Origin: Lepidodermella squamata | Taxonomy: Eukaryota; Gastrotricha | Assembly (NCBI GenBank): GCA_047495785.1 | Contig: JBLDXI010000048.1 | Coordinates: 930,001-994,000 of the forward strand | Direction: 5' to 3' | DNA: 64,000 nt | Shown: one piece after another, positions 34,161 through 45,407 of the stretch | Layout of the letters: the number at the start of each line of letters is the position of its first letter | Position numbering within the stretch: the first letter of the stretch is position 1 | The notes under the pieces: model-generated | The model's database searches: none | What the model was told of the DNA's origin: nothing | The model's input: only the letters and a program-made list of their open reading frames with translations | Program-made: the position numbers and the translations under genes

Positions 34161-34925
34161 ATGCATCCTAAAGTCTACCATTTCGGCATAGTCGGCAACA
34201 TTGGGGCGTAAGTCTCATATACTCCACCGAATAGAATTCTATTTAAAGTCTCTTGTTTTAGCGGGAAATCAACCTTAATCGAGGGTCTCACTAATCTACC
34301 TTCACTCAACCGTAAACTTCAGGGATATACCGCGTGGCCAATTTGCGAGCCTGTTCATCGTTGGGAGTCCTTTACTGATGACGATAAAACTAACATTTTG
34401 AAAGATTACTATCAGATGAAAAATGCGTTCAACTTTCAAATTGTAGCCACGAGTGATATGTGCGGCCTTTATTCAGCCCCTAACCACAAACCTGAAATCT
34501 ACGGGGCGCATACTATCGTTCTGCATGATCGAACGCCCTTCTGTTCTAAAAACGTCTTTATCCCATGTGCGTATGCATCCAAGCGCATAAATTCTATCGA
34601 ATATCACGCTCTCATGAATTTGTATGATAATTTCGAGCCGAATTTTGTAAAAACTGAAGCTATTATTTACTTGCGCTCCTCTCCCCAAATAGCTTGTCAA
34701 AGAGCCGTAGCTAGAGCTCGGGGTTCTGAAATGCTATTATCACTGGATTATTTACGCCTCGTACATGAGTTTCATGAAAAAATGTGTACTGTTGAGACTA
34801 CAAACAAATCCCTACCATGTCCCGTGCTTGTTATCGACACTGATAATTTGAATGCCTCTGAGGTTCTAAAGCAAGCTTCTCAGTATGTTGCCTCTCTTAT
34901 CACGCCTGTAATCTCTCAGACTTGA
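34161..34925 (+). CDS. deoxynucleoside kinase (dNK/TK2-like)
   Basis: Two exons, 34161-34207 and 34262-34925 (TGA), make 236 residues. The 54-bp intron splits the P-loop, whose joined motif is GNIGAGKST. Other dNK landmarks: WESF, the DR-type active-site stretch (HDRTPFCSKNVF), the LID-like region RAVARARGSE and YLRLVHEFHEK. It phosphorylates deoxynucleosides using ATP. It starts at the first ATG, six codons before the core begins. With dUTPase next door it forms a nucleotide-salvage pair, unusual cargo for a Polinton and reminiscent of large DNA viruses. Confidence 0.9.
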
Positions 34926-34935
34926 ATCCTCATTG

Positions 34936-35298
34936 ATGGATCCAACAAGACTTGTGCTCTCGAACAGCCAGATTTTAGACGCTGAATCTTTGCAATGTCC
35001 AATTTGTTTATCTATCCTACTTAATCCTATTCAAACGCGCCCCTGTGGCCATTTATTTTGTACTAAATGTGTTCTCGCTATTTTTCAAAATTCAGCTCGA
35101 ACAGTATGTTGCTGTCCACTTTGCCGCGAATCATTAACAGGGAAAGATTTCGTTAAACCCCCTGTAATTTTATCGAACATTATCTCGAATTTGATTTACA
35201 AATGCCAATATTCTGATAAAGGCTGTCCCATTACTCTAACTTATGACCTCATTTTTGGGCATGAAAAGTTATGCCAATATAAAGAACCCATCCCTTAA
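34936..35298 (+). CDS. RING-finger protein with TRAF-like zinc finger
   Basis: 120 residues. A C3HC4 RING lies at residues ~20-68 (CPICL, PCGHLFCTKC, CPLC), followed by one TRAF-type zinc-finger-like segment (KCQYSDKGC, GHEKLC) near the C-terminus. It resembles the N-terminal RING-zinc finger part of TRAF-family E3 ubiquitin ligases. It lies 10 bp after the kinase stop in the same direction. A role in host ubiquitin signalling is possible but not shown by the sequence. Confidence 0.85.
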   Translation: MDPTRLVLSNSQILDAESLQCPICLSILLNPIQTRPCGHLFCTKCVLAIFQNSARTVCCCPLCRESLTGKDFVKPPVILSNIISNLIYKCQYSDKGCPITLTYDLIFGHEKLCQYKEPIP

Positions 35299-35340
35299 AG
35301 TTTTACATTCTTATTTCATTAGATTTAATTTTCAATAATC

Positions 35341-35862
35341 ATGGCTGAGGCGATAGTAGAATCTGCTAACCAGACAGTCAATCATCACATGTCTAGTAAC
35401 TTGGTCATTCAACAGCATCCTCAGGATTCTAATCTCATCTACATAATGACTGATCGCAAAGATAAGAACGATAAGCCTAAAAAACTCGCCTTTAGACAAG
35501 ACGAATTTCTTAGCCAGTTCGTTCCTTATTTTCGACCGCCGAATGATGCTTGGGTTGCTCAGGCTCAACTTGCCCTGCTATCTCACAACACAGGCTTTAA
35601 ATTTTCGATGCATGAATGCAAAATTGAAGTCTGTGTCTTTGTGCCATCATTTTCACCGATTCTTATAGATATACGCAGGTTTTATCTGGATGCTAAAGGT
35701 ATTTACTTCAAATTTACAGTAATAGCAATCTTTTTATGATTTAACTTTTTAGGAAATAAACAACCCTCAAGACAAGGAGTCTCTCTTGATGCAGCTCAGT
35801 TTCAAGACCTTGCAACTGGGGTGTTAACTGTTGCAGCGATGATTGAAACAGCCAATGAATAA
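35341..35862 (+). CDS. PC4/SUB1-like single-stranded DNA-binding protein
   Basis: Exons 35341-35698 and 35753-35862 (TAA), with a 54-bp intron, give 155 residues. The C-terminal half has the PC4 signature split by the intron: IDIRRFYLDAKG, then PSRQGVSLDAAQF. PC4 proteins bind ssDNA as dimers and act as transcription coactivators or replication helpers. The N-terminal ~90 residues contain a second beta-rich stretch (KKLAFRQDEFLSQFVPYFR) without a recognised family. It lies directly upstream of PolB, fitting a replication role. The match is short, so I rate it probable. Confidence 0.68.
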
Positions 35863-35979
35863 GCTAACACAAAACTTGACTAAAATGACTTACTGAATAT
35901 TTATTTCAATCTATCCTTGTAATAAAGTTTTACCTCTTCCCAAATTCGATCAATTTTAAATTTTTAATCTTAGATTGTT

Positions 35980-38900
35980 ATGGATAACTATAGTTTACAA
36001 TACTCATTTATTCGAAGTAATCGCCTGATTCATTCTACAAAATTCAAAATGTTTTCTGTGGAGTACTTCATTCAGCCCGTAACATCCGACTTTGCCTCAA
36101 CCTACATCAACAGATATGGCCAATCTTCTAGTTCGCTTGGGCCGATGATTCAATTGTCTGGTGGCGCTGATGAACCTCGACTGGATAATATTCGATCATT
36201 TGTGCAGAACGTACCAGCCGACCAGGTGGCTAATATTGATTTGGAGACCCGCTTCAATATTCTGGCCAACTTCCTGTTCGATATTGTTGTAAATATCCAT
36301 CGTGATTTACCTGTGAATTCCTTCTGCCGGCTAACACTGTACCACCCCGACTTGAAGATGCCTCTTAGCCTACCCTTCATGAAACGCGATCGGTTGCTGG
36401 AAATTTCAATTTTTGATCAACTGAGAAAAATATTACAGAGTAATGAAGAACTCTCATTTGCTGGTCGGTGGACAATTCGTCTCTGTGTCATTGATAACCC
36501 CAATGCAGATCTAGGTCAAATTGTTGGTGGTTCTCGGGCAGAGCGGGCTATAAACGAAACTTTGGACAAATTTTTTCTTCGCTCCAAATCGATCGTTAGA
36601 ATCGGAGCGCGCAAGAATGAAACGAACAATCTTTGCATGGGCAGAGCTCTCATCACTGGAGTGGCTTTGGCTCACATGAAGGCGAATCCTACGGATCCAT
36701 CTCTTCAAGCAACCTTCAAATCGATACGTAGTACGCGAACCAATCGTCAATTTCGCGAAGCCACGGCGCTATATCAGAAAGCGGGCTTACCTCTCAACCT
36801 TCCAGCCTACAATCTAGATGATCATTACTCAGCCCTGTGTTCGGCTATCGATCCTGAACATAATACTTACAGATTCGTAGTATACTCGTACGAATCACAG
36901 GATGTTATTAGGGAAATCCCAGAATTTGATCATCGCGTAAGCCTTGGGTTGCTTCCTGTTGTTCTACTGGTTTATCGCAACGACGTCTCTCAGCCCAACA
37001 GTCATCATTTTCATGTCATTGCGAATCTCAACTTTATGAAGGCCACTCTTAGCAATGCACAACGAATATGCCCCACTTGCTTTCAGACGAAAACGAGTAC
37101 GGCTGTGCACAGATGCAAGTTGGCATGCTCTTCCTGCCGTAATTTTTACATGAAAAACCTGAATTTCACTTCTTTTATCATTAATATTATTTTAGGTGTA
37201 TCAGGGAGCATTTGCCGTGTGATTTCCAACACAGACCAACAAAACTACACGCGGTGTCCGCAATGTCGTGCAGGTCTGATGTTTTTAACCTTTTCATTAT
37301 TATTCAGCTCTTTTTATGTTTTTAGTTTTGTATAGCGAACGTTGTAAGCAAAACCACAAATGTGCTAAAAAGAATCCATGCTTTAAATGCGGGAGGAAAT
37401 TTGTACATTTTCTCAAGCATGAGGCTATGTGTCCCGGGCGGCGCTGTCACATTTGTCAGGAGCCTTTGAAAGCCAGCGACGAAGAAAATGGCACACACTT
37501 CTGCTTCATGACTCCCTTGGTATACTCATTTTTTTCAGTCCAGCTTTTTTCAAAATACTGTGGTTGGTGTATTTTTAGCCCTTGAAACCGGCGAATAAAC
37601 TGGAACGTTATCGTAACCTAGTTTTTTGGGACACTGAGACATTTTCGCCATCACTTGCTGATAACAACAATGAGTTCCAAGTATGCCTTATCGTTGCAAA
37701 GGTCGTATGCATACCTCACTGCATCGAAGCGAGGATTCAGCGATGCCATTCTAGTTGTGGACTTCATATTTTTTATGGAAGTCGTCCTCTGGAGGATTTC
37801 GTAAACTGGGTGCTTCTACCTATGAATTACCAGTCGATTTATTTGGCTCACAACTCAGCCAATTTCGATTCCTTATTATTACTGAAAGAAATTCAAACAC
37901 GATGTTCTAAAGTGAAGATTCTTCAAAGGCAGGGATCTCTACTATGCATTGATTTCAAACAACAAAAAATCAGATTTTTGGATTCATATCTCTTTTTTCA
38001 ATGCAGATTAAGGTAGGTTACCTAAGAAACACTAAGAAACTACATTGCTTACAGGTATTTGTTCAACAACAGGGATTTACCAGCAACAATGGGAATCCCA
38101 GACAAGAAAACCTTCTTTCCTTACGTCTTATGCACTAAAGAAAAGTAAGTACATCATCAACTTCTTGAGCTATTGTGATTGAATTCGCTGTAATCCTTCG
38201 AGTTTCAATCTCGAATTCCCACAGCTGCCTAATATGATCTACTATGAGCCTGACAAAATGTCTCCTTCTGAAAGAGCAGAATTTCTAACTTTCTACAACG
38301 AAAACAAACTGAAACGGTTCAGTGTTCGCCACACGTTACTGCAATACTGCATACAGGATTGTCTAGTTTTGGAAAAGGCGTCAATCAAATTTCGGGCGCT
38401 AATGCTGGAGTTGTGTTCTACTGATGCCTTTAAAGAATGCATCACACTAGCTTCTCTCACAAGCACATGCTTCCGCAAGCTGTTTCTTACGAAGGATACA
38501 TTACCTGTCATCCCGACCGCTGGCTACTGTGGCAAGGATTCACACAGCAGGCTCTCGATAGCTTTTCTTCAATTTCTGATGGAGTCTGACCCTGAAACTT
38601 ATGGTTCAATGAAACACGCTCAGAACTCACGTCAAGAAGTTCGAATATCTATACCTGGCCACCGTTATCCTTATCGCGTCGACGGTTTTGTTGCACGTCG
38701 TGATAAAATTCCGAGTGAACCCGATCTGATTGTCGAGGTTCATGGTTGTGCTGTCCATGGCTGCTTGCAATGCTTTGAGGCCTCACAACTAAATTTTCTA
38801 TCTGGACAACCAAACGGCGTAGTTTACAAGCAAACCTTGGAACGTGAAGAGTTGTTTCGCTCGAATGGTTACATTCTTCAAAGCTTTTGGGAGCATGAAA

Positions 38901-40835
38901 TTAGAGCTAGTTTCAAACAACACCCGAGAGCACAGGAGATTTATGATAATCTCACAATAGCTAATGTAATGGAGAGCCGTTCGTTTTTCTTTGGAGGTAA
39001 CTGGAGGTTTTCCCTATTTAATCTTCGCGGGATTAAAACATCATGCCTACTTTTTAGGGCGGGTCGAAGCTTTTCGTTTAATGGCTATGATTGCCGAATC
39101 ACACTCAACTTCAGGCGACCAAAATTTGGAAAAGATTGCTCAAATTTGTAAGGAAAGCGGGATGCAAACCAAGGACTTCTTATTTCCATCGCCCGATTAT
39201 TCTATAATTTCCGCCGACTTCAACTCGTTATATCCAAGCTGTATGATGGATGGCTACTATGCAATAGGACCACCTAAAGTATCCACCTTGGATCTCAGAT
39301 TAAACAACGAGAAACTGCAGGAGATTTATTCAAAGGAATCTTTTTTTGGTGTCGTACAAGCACGCGTAAGCTCTTCGCATCTACATATCGTCTCCCTGCT
39401 TTCATCATCACCACATTATTTTGCTAGGTATTAGCGCCGAAAAACATCTGGCTACCTGTACTCTGCTTTCGTAGTAAACAAAACAAGCTCGTGTTCTCAT
39501 GTTGCTATGCTTGTTCGTCGACTGCAAATCCAAACTTGTGCGTTTCAAGCCGTGAATGCACCCATTCTGATTATGAAAGGTCCTGGATTGGTTCGTATTG
39601 CTCTGTGGAACTGAAGTACGCTACAGATGTTCATGGCTACAGATTGCTGGAAGTCTACGAGGTTAATAATTTTGTTTAGCCAACTCATGCATGGCTTCTA
39701 TCAAGTTATTTTTTTTAGATATGGGAGTTCAAGAAGAGCAATACAATTTTCAGAGATTTCATTAAAAGATTCACCATTTTGAAGGCCGAATCCTCCGGCT
39801 GGCCGCCAAACTGTGCTACTAGTGAACAAAAAGCACAGTATTTGGAGCAATGGGAACGCATTGGTATAACGATTGATAGCACCAAGTTGGATAAAAAGAA
39901 CCCTGGGTTACGCGCGATCGCCAAATTAGTTTTGAACAGCTTTTTTGGTCGATTTGCTATGAATTCTAATCTAGAGAGAACAGATTATATCAAATCCCCG
40001 TTTCTGCTTCAGCAAATGCTAAATAATCCAGCTTTGGAAATTGTGGATATTCAACCACTAGGCTTACTCATCAACTCTGATGATGTCTCTCGCTTGCGAA
40101 TTGTAACACGGCCAACCAAAGATGCCGACGTTCCAAATGGATCCACCTCAGTTATAACAGCGGCCTTCGTAACAGCTAATGCTCGTGTGAAACTGGCTCG
40201 TGAGCTGTACCGAGTCGGCCCAAAAAGTGCTATCTACAGCGGTTAGAGAATAGCGCCGCTTATGCTACCAACATCTCTACGTTTTTTGTCTTTTGTTTTA
40301 GACACGGATTCAATTTTTTGCCTTCAAGGGCCTGGAATTACTAAAATTGAGTTCACACCCGTTCTTGGCGGCTTGGCGGATCAGCTTGATACAGGGCAAC
40401 GCATCATTGCAATGGTTGTACTGGGCTGTAAGGCATATGCCCTACTTTTTGCTGACGGCAAAGCCAAGCTAATGTTAAAGGTAATTGCTACTTGTTGTTA
40501 CGCCCTCTGTTTTTTATTATTTACGTCACGCGCAGGGAATACGTCAAAGTTTTCATTCACGCAGTCTTCTCGATTTTTTCTTGTTCATCAAGCATGTAAT
40601 ACAAAGTCTCCACGATAACGAAACCAGCGGAAGCGGGGGCCGGGGTGATAACAACAAAAACAGCGTCATCGCTGAATTGGATCAGACTCAGTTTAAAAAA
40701 GTGCATACTCCGTTATCGGAAATTCATTGTGTTCATATAACAAAAAAGATTCGTTTAACCTATGATAAACGTTGGCTACGCCCCGGCGATGCTTCCTTTC
40801 TAACTTATCCACATGGATATAGCGCTGATCAATGA
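35980..40835 (+). CDS. protein-primed family B DNA polymerase (pPolB), 11 exons
   Basis: Exons 35980-37138, 37196-37273, 37326-37519, 37579-38012, 38055-38144, 38203-38996, 39058-39365, 39428-39661, 39719-40241, 40302-40480 and 40536-40835 are all phase-consistent and give about 1,430 residues. The N-terminal ~390 residues are unassigned, followed by Cys/His zinc-binding clusters (CPTC, CPQC, CFKCG, CHIC). Exonuclease motifs: FWDTETF, AHNSANFDS, YCIQDCLVL. An endonuclease-like insertion typical of Polintons is present (EVHGCAVHGC). Polymerase motif A is DFNSLYPS, B is KLVLNSFFGRF, and C is YSDTDS, with an intron splitting C. It replicates the element's DNA from a protein primer. Ten introns of 41-62 bp are unusual for a Polinton polymerase. 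Confidence 0.94.
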
Positions 40836-40842
40836 TCGATTA

Positions 40843-41994
40843 TTACATGAATAAACTCCAAAACCCTGTGCCAGCTTGAAACTTGTTGATTTTATTTATC
40901 TTACGCTGTGACGTTCTTCGGAAAAGTTTTCCAGGTGGTGATATTTGTGTTTGATCAGTCATAGAACGTGGCTTTCTACCGCGCTTTTGACCCTTCCGTG
41001 GCGTTGCCGCTGCAGTTGCTGCTCCAGCTAGCTCAATTTCCATCGGTTCAGCGGCAGCGGCTTCTTCTTGCCTTTCTGCTTGATTATCATCATTATCAGC
41101 ACCATCTTGCAGCTCTTCACTATTGCTGCCGCTGCTGTCCTCATCGCCGCTAAACGAAGACGACCCTGCTGTTGTGTTGCTGTCTCGAGGGGCCTGGGGG
41201 GTGCGCGCGCGGGGGGTCCCTCCTCTCGTAGGCAGCTGCTCATCATTAGGCCGATCAACAACAACATCATCGTGGCTGAGGACGGTCGTGGCTGCAGCGC
41301 TAGAAGTCGATGATGTTTGCGGGGCAGCGAATAGAAAATCCATTTGAAGATCATCAAATTCATAATTGCTGCTATTATCAGTTGAAGGTCGTGGCGTTGT
41401 ATTAGGTGAAAACTGCTGCTGAAAGCCGCCAATACCCGAATCTCTGTTATAGTTGTTATAGCTAGGCCCGGCCGCTTGACCAAAATTACTAGATGTTAAT
41501 TTAGTAGGTTGTTGGCGCGCAAGTTGTTGTTGCTGCTGTTTTTTTGGAGGAGGAGGAGGAGGAGGAGAAGAAGCAGAAGGAAGCGGCGGCGGCGGCAGCG
41601 GAGGAGGAGGAGGAGGAGGAGGAGGAGGAGGAGGAGGAGAGCGCGGCCTCGATTCTGCTCGATCTGCTGGTGCAGGCGACATTGGAATAGCGGCTGGCGG
41701 CTGGCTACTGCCTTGTAAAACTACCAGCTTCTTCAAATTCATAATCTCATGCATGAGTTCGTTACGTTTTCGCACTAAATCGGCTGAATTATCACTACTA
41801 CTAGCGTTGTTTATCACATCCCGGTCTAAAGACTGTAATAGCTGCACTAGTTTGAAAAGCAGAGGATTGCTCAGCAATGTTTTAGCAGCAATCAAGTCGC
41901 TCGCGTTTGGTTGTTGTTGTTGTTGTTGTGCTGGAGTTGGCCCAGGTGTCGCAAGTGGAACAATAGTCATGCGCTGTGCATAGTTTCGCTGCAT
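40843..41994 (-). CDS. low-complexity Pro/Gln-rich Polinton protein, unknown
   Basis: 383 residues with poly-Gln and long poly-Pro runs (residues ~120-150), a Ser/Asp/Glu-rich middle and a basic nuclear-localisation-like patch (KGQKRGRKPR) near the C-terminus. An N-terminal helical segment (LLFKLVQLLQSL to MHEIMNLKKLV) may be a coiled coil. No family is recognised. It is the first gene of the right arm, tail-to-tail with PolB (8 bp apart). Its position and composition would fit a virion or DNA-packaging accessory protein; this is inference. Confidence 0.65.
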   Translation of the reverse strand: MQRNYAQRMTIVPLATPGPTPAQQQQQQPNASDLIAAKTLLSNPLLFKLVQLLQSLDRDVINNASSSDNSADLVRKRNELMHEIMNLKKLVVLQGSSQPPAAIPMSPAPADRAESRPRSPPPPPPPPPPPPPLPPPPLPSASSPPPPPPPKKQQQQQLARQQPTKLTSSNFGQAAGPSYNNYNRDSGIGGFQQQFSPNTTPRPSTDNSSNYEFDDLQMDFLFAAPQTSSTSSAAATTVLSHDDVVVDRPNDEQLPTRGGTPRARTPQAPRDSNTTAGSSSFSGDEDSSGSNSEELQDGADNDDNQAERQEEAAAAEPMEIELAGAATAAATPRKGQKRGRKPRSMTDQTQISPPGKLFRRTSQRKINKINKFQAGTGFWSLFM

Positions 41995-41997
41995 AGT

Positions 41998-42411
41998 TTA
42001 GATTCGAAGAAGCCTCTTGAGTTCTGAATAATCAAACTTTAGCCTGGGTGCAAAGGATTTCAATACAGTGGGTAAAACTGCAAAAAAGGAAGCTTTCGAA
42101 GCCTTATTTCGCCTATTGTTCTTGTTGCTATTAAGGCAGTGTCGAATAAAAACTTGCCGGTTGTGCTCGACCAAATTGACACCTTTTTGTTTCAATTTAG
42201 CCAAATCAGGGGCCAGAACAGTACTAGTGCTGCGAAGCCAATACAAGGCGCAACGGCTAAGAAATCGTATAAGGCTAACAGAGCTAGTTGCTAAAATATC
42301 AGCACGCTGACCGGGGTGAGCATGCAATAACCATTTCAATGCAAGAAAAAGCCGCCGTTTTTTATCAAGACTGAACGATGGTGACGTTGCTGAGGTAATA
42401 ACTTTATTCAT
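41998..42411 (-). CDS. small basic Polinton protein, unknown
   Basis: 137 residues rich in Lys, Arg and Leu, predicted mostly helical (RRLFLALKWLLHAH, LKSFAPRLKFDYSELKRLL). No domain recognised. It is separated by 3 bp from the next gene and preceded by a TATA-like TTATAAAAGG. Probably a structural or DNA-binding accessory protein. Confidence 0.6.
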   Translation of the reverse strand: MNKVITSATSPSFSLDKKRRLFLALKWLLHAHPGQRADILATSSVSLIRFLSRCALYWLRSTSTVLAPDLAKLKQKGVNLVEHNRQVFIRHCLNSNKNNRRNKASKASFFAVLPTVLKSFAPRLKFDYSELKRLLRI

Positions 42412-42440
42412 TTAACGACGAAAATTGGGCGGCAATGAAT

Positions 42441-42450
42441 CCTTTTATAA
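42441..42450 (-). promoter_or_regulatory. TATA-box-like element upstream of the 42411 gene
   Basis: Minus strand TTATAAAAGG, 30-39 bp before the ATG at 42411. It is the best TATA match in the right arm and is notable because the element encodes its own TBP-like protein. Confidence 0.4.
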
Positions 42451-42462
42451 TAGTACATATCA

Positions 42463-43306
42463 TCATTTCTTTGAGACTAAAATGTAAGCGTAACCAGGTT
42501 TACTACCGAAGCCATTGCTCGAACGAATGCGGAGATTATCCGGAGTAGTTGCACAATTATCCAGTAGCAGTGGCGTGTGAGATGATTCAGCAGTTGCTTG
42601 GTTCAACGCTTCAAGAAGGCCTCGCCAGCCCATTGGGGAACGCCGTTGTGCATATGATCTAAAGCTTGCAGAGTCGGAAATGCAGCGAAAATAGAATAAA
42701 TAGTTTGCATTTTGCTATAGAATAGAAAATACATAGAAGAAAAAACAATAATTTTCTGAGGCAAACCAGAATTTCCCTGCTATTTTTTGCTCGAGTAAAC
42801 AAAACTTGTTGAAGGAGAATGGTTGTCGTATTCAAGTGCCGCCCTCCTAAAAAAAGCTGTACCAGTGTTTCGTCTTCAGTTAATAGGCGATACACGTCAT
42901 CAAATACTAGGCAACAGCGGGGCTGCGTCTCGTTATTGTCGTTGATATAATTTTTTAAGCTGAAGCTATCGCTACTGCTGTTTTTTGTGTCTGCTAAATT
43001 TACGAATTCAACTTTAATTTTGTGAACTTGCAATGCAGCATCGGCTATGTCATTGTAAATGGGTTGGAAAGTAGAATAAAAATAGACAATTCTCTCAAAA
43101 GGAAGTTCAAAACTGAATGCATCCTGTAGGATTTGAAGCACCAGACTTGTTTTACCGCTCCCCGACCTGAAGATGAGTAAATTACACTAAAATATATTGA
43201 CTTTTATTTCCATCGTCACTTACGGCCCAACAATGAGAATTGTGCTAGGGTGAACAAAAGGCAAAGCTTCATTTATGTTGCCAGGGCAGCAGCGCAAATC
43301 ACTCAT
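42463..43306 (-). CDS. DNA-packaging ATPase (FtsK/HerA type)
   Basis: Three exons, 43224-43306, 42767-43166 and 42463-42714 (TGA), with introns of 57 and 52 bp, give 244 residues. The P-loop GPSGSGKT is split by the first intron. Walker B is CCLVFDDVY, with an arginine/Q-sensor region LQQVLFTRAKNSREI and a C-terminal NLRIRSSNG. This family pumps genomes into icosahedral capsids of Polintons, adenovirus-like and giant viruses. It sits directly downstream of the protease in the late cluster, as expected. An intron inside the Walker A motif is unusual. Confidence 0.9.
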
Positions 43307-43309
43307 CCT

Positions 43310-43873
43310 TTATAATCTAACGTTACAGGGTTTTATTCTTTCAAGTGGTCTCATAGATAGACCATAGTGGGAATATAATGTATTAAATTTATGATAAAGT
43401 ACACAGTCTTTTATAAGCAAATTGTTCTTTGATCCAAGCTGATCAAAATGCCTCAAAATTTGGTGCATGTCTTTACCTCGCGCTCGAAGCATGCTGTAAT
43501 ATAGAGCCCATAAGCCGCAGATTTGTGAAAAAACATGCTGGTAAGACCTATTGCAATGAATGTACGGCACTTCTGTTTGGCTATTCGCTTTCAAAAAGTT
43601 GTCGATATAGAGGTTATGATAGGAAGGGGAAAGGTTAAGGCTATCGAAAAACTCACAGGGCTCATCAGGATGCTGTGCGCTGTGAACAAACAGTGTGACC
43701 CAGTGCTTTCCTGTAGAATTGTATACATTTCCTGTGTTACAGATAATCAATTGTGGATTATTTTTCACAATAGGAAGCTGCTGTGGTAGCTGATCAGCGG
43801 CTACAACAAAAATGTCAAACTTTTTTAGTACTGGATCAATCCGGATGAAATCTTCCAATTCATTGTTGTACAT
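43310..43873 (-). CDS. adenain-like cysteine protease
   Basis: 187 residues from ATG 43873. The catalytic triad region is visible: His in GKHWVTLFVHSA, acid in CEFFDSLN, and Gln-Cys in SQICGLWALYY, the arrangement of adenovirus-type (C5/Ulp1-like) maturation proteases. It would cleave capsid precursors during particle assembly. It is located between ATPase and capsid gene, the typical order. The start upstream of this ATG would use TTG, so I chose ATG. No damage seen. Confidence 0.93.
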   Translation of the reverse strand: MYNNELEDFIRIDPVLKKFDIFVVAADQLPQQLPIVKNNPQLIICNTGNVYNSTGKHWVTLFVHSAQHPDEPCEFFDSLNLSPSYHNLYIDNFLKANSQTEVPYIHCNRSYQHVFSQICGLWALYYSMLRARGKDMHQILRHFDQLGSKNNLLIKDCVLYHKFNTLYSHYGLSMRPLERIKPCNVRL

Positions 43874-43936
43874 GAAAAACTGCTTAAGAATCAACAATTA
43901 CGTCACGCGTTCGTGTGATCTTAAAAAATTTGAATT

Positions 43937-45374
43937 TTAAGGCAATTTTAATTTTATGAAAAAAGATGATACCTCAAAAACTGAATCAGTTTCAGTTAAT
44001 ACTAACAGCTGAGTAACAATTGTTGTTTGAACAGCAAAACTCAACTCTACTCTGCAGGTACCTGTGCGTATAACTGAGTAATTTTGCAACGAGGAGTTGC
44101 GCGATAAATCGAAACCAAAAATTGTGAAGCCATTAATAAACTGATCCATAGTTAACGTAGATGCCTTGAAAGGGTTATCTGGGTTGATAGCATTGAGAAG
44201 CTCCAAATAGACTCTGGTGACATCTCCATTTGCAAAATCCATTTCCAAGGGAGCTGTTGAGTGATGTAGTTCATTGCCCAAATAAATCGATATTCGGGAT
44301 AGCTGGCTGTGTAATGCATTCAATGGATTTTTACCCGCCGTTCCATTCAGGGCGGAATCTTCAAAAAAACAGAAAAACATACGCCTTGGAAGCTTACCAT
44401 TAATACATTGTGGTATCTGTTAAACCATTAGAGTTTTAAAAATTGACTTAGAAACGCGCGATGAGCAAACTTACACTGTAACTCAAAACACTACTTGGTA
44501 TGTGAAAAAGCCTTGTTCGAACTCTCATTATAGGATATTTGGCGTTAGTTTTTTCCAGCGCACGCGTATGAGCAATCACTATGTCCGGCGACACAACAAC
44601 AGCCCGGGCAATAATTTTTGCAGATTCAATGACGATTGAGTGAGGATCAGCTGTGCTCGGCCCAACCAAAGCAAAATTGTTAGATGCCCTATAGAGCTTG
44701 ATGCGGACTTCAACATTAGGTAGAAGTAGCCTATTACACAGCATAGGATCTGCAAACAGGCGTCCCAGGGTGCACACAGATTTCCCGCCCTGAACAATTT
44801 CCAACCGTTTTTTAAATCCCTCGTTTGAATTGTCAAAATTATCCAGTTTTTTAGCTGTATCAGGATACCAAAATTGTGTCTGTAATATCGTGTTTTTTGC
44901 ATCAGTATTATGAGACAAAAGCGTTGAAATATAGGCCCGATAAGCGTATAATGAATTTTGTTCACTTAAAAGTTGCCCATTTAGTGAAATCTCGCATGTT
45001 TTGAACATTGTGTGGTGGGCTAAACAAAGCGGGGCTTTTTGTAAATTTGTAGCCGAAAGACTAGCCTTATACTCGTTGTATGCATCGTCAGCTTCGCCAG
45101 CATTTTTCTTCCGAGCTTCAGAAGGGGTTCTAACTACTTTCCACTTGAGCATCAGTTGCATGCGTGACAGACACAAATAATCATTGTACGGGCCGATTTG
45201 AAACTCAATCAGGTTCGGTGAACTATTAAGAGGGGCAATTGGGTAAACATCTATACTTATTTGGTTTTCTTCAGCAAGCTGTGAAGGCGGTACAGTAAAT
45301 AAATCTAAATCTGAAGATAATACTATTGAAGAGGCTGAGGCTGGGTGAACAAAATTATCTCCAAAGCCTTCCAT
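43937..45374 (-). CDS. hexon-like major capsid protein (double jelly roll, probable)
   Basis: Two exons, 44475-45374 (300 codons) and 43937-44416 (160 codons including stop), with a 58-bp phase-0 intron, give 459 residues. The C-terminal exon contains the Polinton capsid landmark GKNPLNALHSQLSRISIYLG (NPFNF-like) and DVTRVYLELLNAIN. The N-terminal half has beta-strand-rich segments (FQIGPYNDYLCLSRMQLMLKWKV, TCEISLNGQ). It lies directly upstream of the protease in the late cluster. It would form the icosahedral shell. The length is short for Polinton capsid proteins but close to adintovirus hexons. Confidence 0.8.
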
Positions 45375-45407
45375 TACAAATTTGAAGAATCAAACGCAGC
45401 AATGGGC

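Noticed and set aside
36150-36750. Minus-strand frames inside the PolB first exon
   Set aside because: They are antisense shadows of a continuous, phase-consistent coding exon.
41509-41718. An Arg-rich plus-strand protein
   Set aside because: It is the antisense of the poly-Pro region of the minus-strand Polinton gene; a composition artefact.
43307-43315. TATAAAGG immediately before the ATPase start as its promoter
   Set aside because: It lies 1-8 bp from the ATG, too close to give a transcript containing that start.
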